DNA of 64,000 bases, taken from Atrichornis clamosus (lineage: Eukaryota > Chordata > Aves > Passeriformes > Menuridae). This document shows positions 1-12,900 of this stretch, in pieces. The stretch covers positions 54,756 through 118,755 of the forward strand of contig WBMZ01009450.1 in assembly GCA_013400975.1 (NCBI GenBank), written 5' to 3'. The stretch's first letter is position 1, and every line of letters begins with the position of its first letter. The translations under genes were made by a program, and so were the position numbers. The notes beneath the pieces were generated by a model. It did not search any database. It was not told where the DNA came from and saw only the letters and a list, made by a program, of their open reading frames with translations.

Positions 1-829
1 TTGTATTGTGGTGCCCCAAACTGCACACATGATTCAAGGTGAGGCCACCCCAGTGCAGAGCAGAGCGGGACAATCCCCTCCCTTGCCTGGCTGTTGGCTC
101 TTCTGGGCCTGTAAATGTGCGTATACAATTTTGGAACAATGCCAGGCAGGATGAAATAGGTGGTGAAGCAAGGGGGTGATTAGAAAATTAATGAGTTATG
201 GACCATTTTATTTTGTTGGACACTACGGAGGTGTGTTTGGCATGTAAAGGATTAGTTCATGCTTGCACACATTGCTGATCCTCGGCCCTTGAAGGCAAAT
301 GTCAGGAGCAATTTACATGCCATATATCTCTTGAACACGCCATCTTCTCTGCAGTCTGTGGTACCCTGCCAGCCGTGCTCCTCAGCTGTGTGAGCCCGGG
401 GGGCCAGAACAGGCTGAGCACACTTCCTCCTCACACCCTGGCCTCCTGCTTTGGGCAGCTGGAGCCATGTGTAGGTTGTCAGTGGACTGTGAAAGAAGGG
501 TCAGGGGAAGGAAACCACAGAAATTGTGGATATTTTCATTTTCTTTGCCAGGGAACCTTCGTCAGTGTGGAAGAATCCAAGAGCAGTCATGGCATGCATT
601 AAGACACAAAGTCCCTGCAGTCCACATTGATGACAGTAGAAGTTACTGTTTCTCTAAATGAAAAGCAGATTAATAATGAGACTTAATTCCCTTGGCAAAT
701 CCACCTGCTATCACTTGTGCTAGGATGGCAAGTGATAACCTGTTGTTTGGGGGTTTTTTTAAATTTTTTTGTGCCGGGTGTTGGATGTACTGTGTATAAT
801 ATACAATGCTGATTGTTTTCAAAATCTAG
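1..829 (+). other. ARHGEF10 intron (partial)
   Basis: The 3' part of the intron before the first visible exon. I find no exon or repeat in it. A short T-rich run lies at about 753-770. The intron ends with a weak pyrimidine tract and ctag at 826-829. Confidence 0.8.
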
Positions 830-975
830 CTACTCAGCAGCGGAAACAGATACCTCATACGGACTGATGATATGATTGAGACAGTTTATAATGACAAAGG
901 AGAAATTATCAAAACCAAAGAACGGCGAATTTTCATGTTAAATGATGTGCTGATGTGTGCAACAGTAAATATTCG
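830..975 (+). CDS. ARHGEF10: ARHGEF10 exon (first in window), start of PH-like region
   Basis: Reads [15 protein letters not shown]... to ...LMCATVNI and ends two bases into an Arg codon. The acceptor is the AG at 828-829 and the donor is gtaag at 976. An alternative AG at 836-837 would shorten the exon by 8 nt and break phase with the expected upstream residues, so 830 is preferred. The segment follows the DH domain and opens the atypical PH fold of the family. Confidence 0.93.
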
Positions 976-3900
976 GTAAGACTTAATTTGTATTTTTTTA
1001 GATGATCATTCAAACTTCTGTTGGAAGAAAATGACAGTGAATTTTTTTTTTTAATTGTTGTATTTACTAAGGCTATTGATTTCTCGGAGTAGTCATAATA
1101 AATGGATAACTAGCTTTGTTACAGTCTTCTAAATTGCTGGCTGACACTTGGAAATTCTAGAGTAAATTTGTAAGCAAATTATATCAGCTGGAGCTTACAG
1201 ATAGAAATGCTCTGTAGTGTCTAGTTATTGCTATGTATTAGTCCTTAGCAGAATACAGGCATGCCAAGGTAGGACTTTTTCTCTTGCATAAATTCAGACT
1301 GTAACACACACAAATTTGCAACTTGATACAATTTGTAAATTGAATACCCCCCTCCACAAAACAAAAAAACAAACAACCCCCAACAAACAAAACCAAACCC
1401 CCAAAAACACAAAGCTAATGCAGGTTGCCAGAACAAACCTGGAACTTGTTTACAGCGTTCCAGATGGGGAAGGGTTGTTATCTCTGAGACCAGACATTGA
1501 AGGATTAAAGGTGAAGTGTTTTGAAGAAAGCATTTTTTCATAGTTGCTTCTGTACTTTTACTGGCTGTAATTATTGCTGTTACTAAATCTCTATGTATGC
1601 CAAGGTCGTGTTCACATTCATATGTTGCTTGTATCATAAGTTGCTTTATGTGATGGTACATTCTGACAAAGAAAATGTGGATCATTAAAATATTCCAAGA
1701 ACAGCTTTTCCTTAAGCATAATATGAGTTGATATCTTAATTCATTATGGAAGTATGAATACTGTACATATATTTCTAAGTGTGTGAATGCTTGATCTCAT
1801 GTTAGTGAGTGAGGAGTGCCATGTAATAACTACACTTCAGAAAATGAAGCTCATGTCAATTATCTTGTGATCCTTGCCTTTACAAATTCTTTTGTGTCTT
1901 AGTAACACTTGGATGTTGGTTTTAACTATTCATATTTTATGTTCTTTCATACCATCAGAGTCGGATTTTGTGTATTTGTCCTTGAAGCAGCAAAATGCAG
2001 TCTGTTTTCCATGTGAAATGTTCATTATCGTGCCAAGTACAATCTTCTGAGGGTCAGGTCATGTCCTCTGTAAAAATATGTATCTTTTGCAAGCCGTAGA
2101 AAATTCATGGGTAGCTAGTGGTTCCCAGGCACCTGGGGCATCTGAGTGTTCCTGGCTGCAAAAGGTACATATTTTTACAGAGGCCATGACCCTCAGGGCT
2201 TTTTTCAGATACAGTCTAGATGACCAGCTTGAGCTGGAGGCCTAAGTCTGAAGCAGCAGCTGTTGGATGGGGTGGATGCTATCCCTACTGACTGAACAAC
2301 TGTGTCCTGCCTAGATTTGTTTTGTTCTGAGCTTGATCAAGAATTTATAAATATTTACTTAAGTTGTGGCACTTGCATTCTTCGTTCATACTTGCTTCTT
2401 CATTGAAACAAAAGTGTGATTGTGTTGCAAATGGGTAGCTGACTAGCTGAATTTCAGCATTTAGTTGCTGTTCTCAATAAATGCATTTTGCTGATTTCTC
2501 TCAAGCATTTGACTTCTGTATTTCAGTCATGTTTTCCATGAAGTAAACCTTTTTTTTCCCCACCTTAACATCTCTTTTGTCCTTTATAATAAATGTTTGT
2601 TACGTGTACTTGAATGGGAATAAGGGAATTAAGGAAACAAAATTAGTATTAATGTCATTCCTGTTCCTAGTGAGCTTCCACAGTGTGCTCCTTCCTCTGA
2701 AGTGCCTGTTGTGATACACACTTCCTTTAGCAGCAGCTCACATGGGATTACTGTCACAAGCCACAGCCATTGCAGAGGTCTGCTGTATAGAACATTCTGG
2801 GCTGTGGGGCTTGGCAGAGGTGTTGCCTTGTCAGCCCTTGGGAGGTTACGCTGTCCTTCCTGTTGCTGGTAGTCATTCAAAGGTCCCATCATCCATACTT
2901 CCCTAAACATGGCAGTTACGGCTCAAAATAAGTGTTTCAAAAGAATAAGGAAAATGCAGCACCAAAGTATAATCCCAAACACTTGTATTAAGATATCAGA
3001 ACACACATTGACCTTAAAAGGTGGTCATTTATGATTTGCTATAGAAATATAGGGACTGTTTTTGGCAGTCCTGTGGTGTTTGTAGACAAGATTATCTGCA
3101 CCTGCATAGCTGCTCTGTGCACCCCAGGAAAGGTCAGTCACTAAAGTCAGCCTGAAATACATGCATGTATTTCTTTCAAGTTGTGCACTGTACTCAAGCT
3201 GACAAACAGCAGATTTTAGAAGCTAAAATAATAAATAGTATGCCATGAAGTTGCTTGTGCCAGTAATAATTTGTGCATCTTCCAGCTCTTCCTACGAAAG
3301 CAGTGGCACCGTGACAACTGGCCAGAGGTATTTATTGAAGTGGAGTGTACCGCTGGGGCAGGTGGATGTCATAGAGTATGGCAGCAGTGAGGGCCAAGGA
3401 GAGAACTGCAGGTTTCCACCCCAGCACTCTGCTGAAAATGTCATCATTAACTCTAAGCCAAGTAAGTGACAGGAGTTACTAACTTTTACAAACTGCTTTG
3501 TTAAAATCCATATTTGAAATTCAATGGGGTATTGAAAGAAAAAGGAAAGCATTTTGTGCATGAAGATTTCTCTAGCATGAAAAGTAACAGAGCTTCTTGC
3601 TGTGGAAACTGAGAATCTCTAAAGTGATAGCCAGGCTATTGCTTTGCAACCTGAGTTACTTATATGTGTCCTAGCTTAGAATTTTAGGCATGAATGAGTA
3701 AAGAGTTCTAAAGCATGAGAGTGTGTGGACATACAAAAAGGTGATTTTGGTGTGCCACTGGCCCCATGGTAGCTGGTTCTACATATGTTCTTTATCCCAT
3801 AGTTAAAGCAAAGAAGTTTCAATAAAAATGACCAGCCACCCTGTTGATGGAGTAAGAGTCTGAACACAAGTGGCTTTTGCAGGGTAGAATTTACTCACTT

Positions 3901-6900
3901 CTCTCAAGCCCATTGTGTCTTGCCCTTCAAACTAGTGCTTCAGTAAAAGGCTTTAATGAATGTTTTTGAAACTATATGTTAATAGGGAATTTCCTCCTAG
4001 CCTCTCTCCAAAAATGATCTCAAGCTCTGGAGCTTGTAAGTTCTTTCTGTGCTTGTTAATCCCCTCTACAAGTCTGCCAACTGCTCTCAAGAGATGCATG
4101 AATTTTAAGACTTTACTCGTTAGCTAGACTTTCATACGTAAGGATTTATTTTTATATCCTGGTTTTTGCCTAAATACTGTATATTAAATGCATTTAATAT
4201 ATCTAGATTGTGATTCCTATTAATGGACTATAATTTACATGGATTTCAGTGCTAGCTCTGGACATTATTTCACACTGCATTTATTTAATACTGCACCCTT
4301 GGCTTCATGGATATTCCACAGTTGTGCTATAAGGAGGAATAAGTGCTACACCATCAGAGTGTAGCATTTATTACCTGCTGTATTCTCCAGGATGGTTCTT
4401 GTCAGGTCTTCTTGCTCCTCCCTTTGTAAATAGCTGCAGAAAATTGTATAGTTACTTATGTCTCTATTTCAAGGATGACTTCATTCTTGTAATTCCTTTT
4501 AAGCATTAATGGGCTACTCAGAAAATGAGATTAAAACCTTTATATTATAATATACCAACTGCCATATGCATAACCTATCCTCCTGAGAGGACTGTCTATA
4601 TAGAAGTGTGTTACTTAGAATGGTGTGTCTCTTTTGTAGGTGAGTGTGAGAGGAGCATCTTGTTGAAAATTCCTACTATGATTTTGTGCAGCAGTTTCAT
4701 AGCTGATCAGACCAAATTCTTGCATGTCAGCAAGGTCAGATGGGGAAGAAAAGCATTCGGGGAAAAACAAAAACCCTTGAACAAACAGTACTGTAGAATT
4801 TACTTGAACCTCTTGTCTTTGAGGTTTGTCAGCTTCATCGTCTTTGGTGACAGTATCACACACAAAAAAGAAATGGCTTTGTACATCATTTGAAGCTCAA
4901 CCTTCAGGTTAAAGGGTACTCAGGAGGTAAAAGCTGAGCAGAACTAATTTTTCTCATGGTAAGAGAATTAATTCAGTCTTCTAATAAAAAGGATCAAAAG
5001 ATAAGAATTGAAAAGGATGTGGAGGATACTGGCTATGCTGAAAAACCCCTCCCTCAGGTTTAATCAAACATTTCTGCCATATGATCCAACTAAATTGAAT
5101 ATAAACAGTCATGAAAGAGGAGGAGTATAGCCATGCTATTTGCACATACTACTGTCTGCACTAGTTGTTACTCTGAATGCAGACTTGTTTGAACTGGCCT
5201 GTAGAGACAAGTCTGAATACACACCTAATTGTGGTTATTATTCTGTGGAGTGGCCCCCTTAGTTCCAGTTTTAGTTGGCTGCTAAAGATTACAGAAGCTC
5301 AGAAAGTACAGCCTTCCTGCAGAGGGAAAGGACTGGTAAGACTGTGTAATGGTTTAGTGTTGCTTGTTTATTTGCACCCACCAAGTTGCTGCATTTTAGA
5401 AGTGATGATGACACAATCTTCAGTATGATAGTATCATTGGTGAGACTATTGGGTGTTTACTACAAGTTGGAAAGTGCTAACAGAAATAATGTCTACTTTG
5501 CTTGAAACTTTGTATCTTTGCAGTCATCATAAAATTATATCTCCCTCTGTTTTCAAAGTATTACATGAAATCCCAGTGGCCTCATAGTATGTGGTTTTAA
5601 TAAAATCTAATGATCAAGAACAATTTGGGATGCTGCAGGCAAAATCCTGAGAAACAAAACCATTTCTCAGACCTGATTTTCAGCTCACATTTCCAGTTTG
5701 TGGGTACTGGAAAGATACAGAATAATGGTGATTCTGTGTAAAAGCATTAAGTAGTAAAGGCATCACCTCTTGCATTTCTGCAGGACTGAGAAATTTGGTT
5801 TGTATCTGCCACATGCCAGGTTGAGTACTTGACTCCTGTAAGGTTAGTGTTCTCACTTTACTGCTGTGATTAGCAAGGATTCTTCATGGATTCAGGTTGT
5901 GTTCTTTCGAGGATTACTGGTTATTATTTACATTTCTCTTACTATGGCACTTTTTTCTCAGCCAAAATCCTTTTTATGAGGAGGCAACTGTCATAATGGT
6001 ATCTTGCTGTTTATTGCTGTCTAAATGCAGTTGGTGCTTTCAGTTTTCTATGATGTTGCAAGAAAAGACAGTATAGTTTAAAAATGCAAACTTTACTTTG
6101 GGTGCTGAATTAATAGCTGAATTTTAATTAATCTTGTAAAGTCTGTAATATGCAACTGAAAGGTTGAAGGGTTTTATGAGTATGTATAAATCAAAGACGT
6201 GCTTGAGTACTGTTCTAAGATGAAAAGCAAGGGCTGTGTGAACTTGGTGTTCACTTGGCAAAATCATCAATGATTAGTTTTCTACCCCATTGAGCTTTGC
6301 ATAGCAGTCTTTTGTCTCAGAATTCTAGAGGAGAACAATTTGGGGGCTGTTAAGTTTGTGTCTTTTTTTTTTTGTTTAAGCCCTTTGTATTTTGGTAGGA
6401 GAAACTCTGCCTGAGGGTTTGTGGGAGAAAGCAGGAAAATTTTCCTGGAGTGTACTCTGCTGTGCTGCCCCATCCTTGAAGTGCTCTTGCCCTGTTGCTG
6501 CTGTTCTCCCGTAGCACTAGTAGTAGACTGAATTCTGTAGTTATGAACATGGAGAAAGATTGAGGTCTCAGCTGTTTGGCAGAGTCTTGTATTTGTATGA
6601 TTCTAATATTGTTTCCTAGTGGAGTGCAATTACAACTTGTGTTTGCTTCCTGAAATAATAACCAGAAAACATTTCACATTCTCAATCTTCAGGAAAAAAC
6701 AGTATGTTTATCAGGATCAGTTCTCTCAGCAAATTAGTCAAACTCTCATTTCACGTGTTAAAGTTAGTCTTGCCTTAGTCTCTGACACCCCAACTGAACA
6801 GTTCTGTGGAAGCAGTTATTTAATTATGTGTGCCAAAAGCTTGATGTGTTAATTTTCTTCTGTAGAACCGTTTGCAGAAGTATGCAAGATAGAGGGTTTT

Positions 6901-9900
6901 TTCCCTAGTAAATCCCTGTACTGTTTGTAGTAGGCTCTTGCTGTTCTCTTCTTCCCAGTTAGTCCATATGTAGAAGCACACGCATTCATGGTATAGAAAA
7001 GTTGAATTAATATAGGAACAGAGGAATATTCTCTGTGTGAACAGGAAGTTGTATATTCTTGGTTTTGATTTATGTGTGCTGGTAAGAAGTTCACCTCCCT
7101 CACCTGGCTGGCGATGCTGTACCTGGTGCAGGATGTGAGTGGCCCTCCTGGCTGCCAGGGCACTGCTGACCCATATTCAACTTGCCATTGACCAGGACCC
7201 CGAGATCTCTTTCTGTGTGGCTGCTCTCCAGTGTCTGTGCTCAGTCTGTCCATACATCCAGGGTTGCCCCATCCCAGGTGCAGAATCCAGCACTTTCCCT
7301 TGTTAAACTTCCTGCAGTTGGTGATTGCCCAGCCCTCTAATTTGTTGAGGTCTCTGCAGAGCCTCTCTGCTTTCAAGGGAGTTGACAGCTCTTCCCAGTT
7401 TAGTGTCATCGGCAAACTTAGTATTCCTTGGAGATGTTTATGAAGACACTGAGGAGAACTGTGGAACCCCACTAGTGACAGGTCACCAGCCTGATGTCAC
7501 TCCATTCATTATAACCCTTTGTGCCTGACTTGTGAGCCAGTTGCTCAGCCATCACATGATGTGTTTGTCCAGCTGTGTGCTGGACATTTTGTCCAGAAGG
7601 ATCCTGTGAGAGACCTCAAATCAATAGCTTTACTGAAATCCAAAAAGTTGACATCAGCTGGCTTCCCCTGATCAACTACCTGGGTTACCTTGTCATAAAA
7701 GGAAATTAAGTTTGTTAAGCAGGACTTTTCCATTACAAACTTATTTTGGCTGGGACCAGTTGTTTTTCCAGTGTTTTTCACTAGCTCCCAGAATAACCCT
7801 TGTAACTTTACCAGGCACTGAAGTGAGGCTGACAGGCATGTAGTTACTACAGTCATCCTTGCCTTGGAACAATGTTTGCCAGCTTCCAGTTGAGTGGGAC
7901 CTCTTCAGATTTCCAGTTGGATTGAATATGCAGAAAGAGGGCATCAAGAAGGCTAAATGCTACCTGTACTCTTAGGATAAAAAAGAGGATGGGTGAAAGC
8001 ACAGTGAATACAATTTGGTTTTTAATATGTCATATTAATATGAAATATTGTAAATACACCTTCCAAAATATGAAAAGTATTGGCAAAGTCACATTTGTAT
8101 CTTCTTACCAAAATGTTCAGTATTTCCCCTCGAGAAGAATCAGAAATCAACCTTCCCTTGCAAGTCATCCATGTGACATAAAATCACTGCAAATACACGT
8201 ATTTCACTGCTCTTTAAATGGGAATATAGGAGAAAATGTCAAATAGACTGGCCAGAGTTTCAGTTTCTCGGACTCCTTGCACATGTTAGGAGTTTGCAGC
8301 ACTTTATGCAAACTGTTGATGGGTTGTGAATTGTGGCTTGTGCTGAGGCAAATGCCAGTTTGGTGCCGCAGCAACAGCAACCATCCCCAGTTACCTGTTC
8401 TTGGGTTCCGAGAATGAAAAGGGAGAGCTATAGAAGGTTTTTGCAGTGCTTTTATTTAAGACCAGACTAGAGAGACTCTCTAGAACCAAAGGGAGAGGGC
8501 CAAGCATCCGGCCATGTCTGGGTGGGAAACAGCACCTGTCAGCAGTGTTCTGATGCCAGTCATGTTGATTAGGAGACGTAGCATAGATTGCTACTTAAGC
8601 AAAGAAACATTAATTTGAGCCATATGTCTAAAGGCTGAAAGGGAAAATGAGCCAGATCCATCTGTACTGTATATCCATTCAGTGATGAACATAGAAGATA
8701 ACAGTAAAGTGAAAAATCAGGTTAGTATGCTTATGGCTGTGTTTTAGTGTTGTTTTTTTTCTTTCACCGTTTTACAGTTTGTCAGTGAGAGCAGACCTCA
8801 GCACTGCTAGATCATGGCTCCTTCCCTTTCTGGTTCAGACTTCCAGGGATACATTTGTACTCTGTTTCCGCTAGATTGTGATTTTGATCTCTCTGAGGTT
8901 TGTTTACTGTCAAATACAATAGTGACACAATGCTGAAGTGTAGAAATTATTCCTCTCTTCCAAGTTTCCTCCTGCTTGATGCAGTCACTTCGTGTAGGCC
9001 TCGGTGTGTTGCCAGGGAAACAGGGAGGGATGTTTGATCAGTGTGTGCTTGTGTTTCTGTCAACGTCTTGCTCAGTGAAACAGCAGCTCTTCTCAAAAAC
9101 AGAGATAGTGCTGCTCTGATAGCCGTTGCCATTAAAGCTGATTTTTTTGCTGGTTTGTCTAATGAGAAATACAGAATTGGGGAAGAAAAAAAAGTCAACT
9201 TTATGATTGCTCTAAGGCTCAAAAATGGTAATACACTGTCTAGAGGAAGCAAAACTAATATTAAGTGGCAGTATTGGTGATAAGATTTTAGAAAAAATGA
9301 TGTGGCATGACTTGCTAATTGAACTAGCTTTCATCTCTGTGAAATATCTAAAGATTAATAATGTAAATCTTTATTTTAAAGCTATTGAAGACAATACCGT
9401 ACGCTAAAGGAGATGTAATATGTTCATAAATGTAAACTGGCATTGATACATGCAAATGAAAGATTGAAGATTTTAAATAAATGTAGTGCCAAAAAGCCTG
9501 TTCATATGAGAGAGGGGGTGACATTAAGTAGTTCACTTGTTAAGCGGATATAAGTTTCTATCTAGTGGATTAGGCAAGGAATAAATTTAGGTGTTACATG
9601 TTTGTCTCACCCACGTAGGATAAGATCCTTCTCTTTGCCTTTCGTATTTGTTACAGTGGTTATAGGATTCGTTATCCACGTCCTGTAAACCTTGTTCTGT
9701 GTTGCCAGGGGTCTCATCCACATCATGAGGCAGAATAGTAAAATTAATGGAACCCTTGCTAGTGCGTATGAAAGAGGGAGGTGACCTCCTCACAGTACAA
9801 TTTCCACAAGTTGTTACAGTGTGGTGGGAGCTCCAGTGTAAACCTCTGACAGCTTGGCCAGTGTGCAACTGCCTGCAGACCTGTCTTAAGACCTCTGCAG

Positions 9901-12900
9901 TACTTGCATTGTTTAAATGCCTTCACACATGTGCTTTCATTGCCTGTTGATATCAGTGTTTTTCTTCTTGCACCCAGTTCCTCTCTCACCCTTTGTGCCC
10001 ATGCATCCCAGAGATCCTGTATGACTCCTCTCCCTCCTTAGGAGAGCAGGGGTTTCCAGCTCCATGCTGCCCCCAGACTTTCCCTTTGAGCTTTGTGAGA
10101 GAAAGAGCCATGGCACTTCTTTTCTTTCACTCTAAAGTCTTTGCTTCCTGCCTTTTTTCTTCCTCATGGGAACAGAGCCAGGAACTGCAGTCAGTACATA
10201 GTCCAGGAAGACCCCTGACCATTGTCCTGGCTAGTGTGACATTGGCATGCCAGGCTGTGGGGTCCACTCTAATCAGCGTATCAGGGCTCCAGTGTTTCTT
10301 TCTCTGTCATGTTCCCTACTGCTTTAATCTCTGATACAGTACAGCTGCTTCTGTCAGCAGGAAAAATATTTATGGCCTTCTATCTCTGAAATTCCCTGTG
10401 CGGTCAGGATTAGCTGGAGTTTAATATAATCCTGAAGCAATGTTCTCAATGTATGAACTACTTCTCACTATCTCAGAGGCTTTACATTTCCTCAGTGGTT
10501 TTGCATAATTTTACATAATGTTATTCATAAATGGTATAGCACTATGAATTCAATACCTCACTATTTTCAGTTGCAAGCTGTTGATTTTATCTTCCCATTC
10601 TTCAGGATATGTGAATAAGCAGTTCTGTGGTTGGATGGTAGAGTTTTTGTGCAACCTGTTTCTTTGGTGTTGAGATCTGGTGCAATGAGCAAGACAGGTC
10701 TCGGCATTGATGTAACTATCAGTTGAGAGAAAGGCATTAGCAACTGACAGGGAGGTGAAGCATGTTAAAAATACTCTGTCAGAGTTCAGACTTGTAAGGT
10801 TTGTTTCTCAGCTCTACTCTGTGTACTGGGTGGCATGTGGTATTTGGTTCTTTGTCTATGATTAGGACCTGAACTCCTGTCTTACATGGCAATGAGAATA
10901 ATAAATTTAATATATTAAAGGGTTTCAGAGACTCAGATTATCAGTTTCAATAATTAAGAACATAAGGTTATGTTTAAGTGCTTACATGATTAAAGTATGA
11001 TTAGACTGAATAATGTCATTTCGTGTTTATGATAATGCTCTTCATGGTGATTGATGATGATGGGTCCTGACTGTATTGGTAATTAGGCTTGCTTACCCCA
11101 TTTCTGAATTGAATAGTTTGCATTCTAGTAATCTTGGGGGATTTATTGCTTATGACTTACACTACATATGTGCTTGTGCTGCTTCTTTCTGCCGTAGGTT
11201 ACTAAGCCTAAATTAGGGTTATACTGCAAAGGTATGTGCAAGTAGCTGCTCAGGTTTTCATTGATGGCTGCCAACTAAACTCTTGTTCTCTAACATCATT
11301 CTTGACTTCCCATTTGCTTAAATTTGCAAACCTGGAGACTGATACCACTCAAAGACTTGTGTAGTTTGGACCTGAGAGTGTGGTGTAATCTCAGGAGACC
11401 TGCAGTTGAGTTATGGTTGCTCAGATTTTTTGGGTGCATGCAATGTGGAGATAATGAGTTGGATTTAGTGTGAAAGAGCAAATGGGGAGAGGGCAGAAAG
11501 TCTGCTTTTCTGATACAAACTTTAAATTGATCCCTGGAATTGTTTAGGTCATAAACCCGGATTTTGGATTCACAGAACTGCTTTTGGGTTTTTCTATTAC
11601 TATTTAAGTCAAATTCCAATTGACTGTTAAAATGCTCTCATAAAGGAGAAACAAGAAAATCAAACCTGCCCACATGCTTCTCTGATGCATCTATGGGAAC
11701 AGGAGCAGCATGAGTGAGCAAGTAAAAAGACACAAAAAGGAGGAAGTTGGTGCTGGGGGGGCTGTCAGGGCCTTTGCTTACAGAACACAATGTGCAGGAA
11801 GTTGGTAGTTCAGTGTCTAAAAACAAAACCTCATCTGCTTTGTCACTGGCTTTAACACTCATACAGAATTTCCAGGGAGAATGTATCAGAGGTATGGATG
11901 TGCAGTCCAGTGGGAGTGGTAGGTGCAGACCACTGGGAGTGGTGGTTGTAGTCCAGGCTGAGAGCAGTTGTCCTCTGCAGCTCCTGGAATCGGTGCCAAA
12001 GAGCGTGTCCCAGGGTCCAGGCAGGCTTCATTATATTCCTGCCGGAATGTCCATGTACCTCCCCCAGGGCGGAGCATTTCCCAATGGAATGATGAGATAA
12101 GATAGTTTGGGAGGTTCTGGGCGGTTGGGTCGTTACAGCTGCCCATTGTCCATGATGGCCATTAACAGAGATGGCCCCCTCAGGATGGGTGTGATTATTG
12201 GTGGTGCTTTCAGGGGGAAGCTCTCCCAGCTGTGTCTTTTGTGAAGCCAAAAGAGGCTCTACCTCACCACAGGATTCCCCTTATCTTATCTAACCAGCTT
12301 GCAGTCNGGAGCATTTCCCAATGGAATGATGAGATAAGATAGTTTGGGAGGTTCTGGGCGGTTGGGTCGTTACAGCTGCCCATTGTCCATGATGGCCATT
12401 AACAGAGATGGCCCCCTCAGGATGGGTGTGATTATTGGTGGTGCTTTCAGGGGGAAGCTCTCCCAGCTGTGTCTTTTGTGAAGCCAAAAGAGGCTCTACC
12501 TCACCACAGGATTCCCCTTATCTTATCTAACCAGCTTGCAGTCTGAGGGGCCAAACATGCACCTGGCAGTTGTTGCAAATGACAACAACCCAGGACACCG
12601 GACAAGAGAGGTTGCGAAGGGAAAGGGAGTAACACTTAACAAATACTTAGCATCAGTATCAACTGCTAAATGAATAACAGTGTTTCTGGTATTTCCAATA
12701 TTCATAATCTTCTTGCCAACTGTCGTGAGTTGACCCTGGCTGGATGCCAGGCACCCACAAAAGCCACTCACTCACTCCTCTCTGCAGCTGGACAGAGGGG
12801 AGGATATTTACCGAAGGGTTCATGAGTTGAGATAAGGACCGGGAGAGATCACTCATCAAGTACTGTCTCAGGCGAAATAGGCTCAACTTATAGATATGAA

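Larger units (their letters stand above)
976..3285 (+). other. ARHGEF10 intron, 2.3 kb
   Basis: Holds an A/C-rich low-complexity stretch (about 1345-1415) and a long inverted repeat (2047-2196), both listed separately. Nothing else is recognised. The open frames here overlap the low-complexity DNA and have no domain. Confidence 0.8.

Noticed and set aside
6849..7472. 207-codon minus-strand frame as a host gene
   Set aside because: Its central part is CR1 reverse-transcriptase sequence, and the rest is flanking intron read through by chance.
9587..9868. 93-codon minus-strand frame with an env-like feel
   Set aside because: No diagnostic retroviral motif, no splice context and no flanking LTR.
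11852..12250. 132-codon minus-strand frame and a near copy at 12290-12487
   Set aside because: Both derive from the duplicated LTR-like repeat. The second runs into the N, and no protein family is recognisable.
12569..12589. Small perfect palindrome (7-bp arms, 7-nt loop)
   Set aside because: Too short to be significant in 64 kb and situated in repeat-derived DNA.
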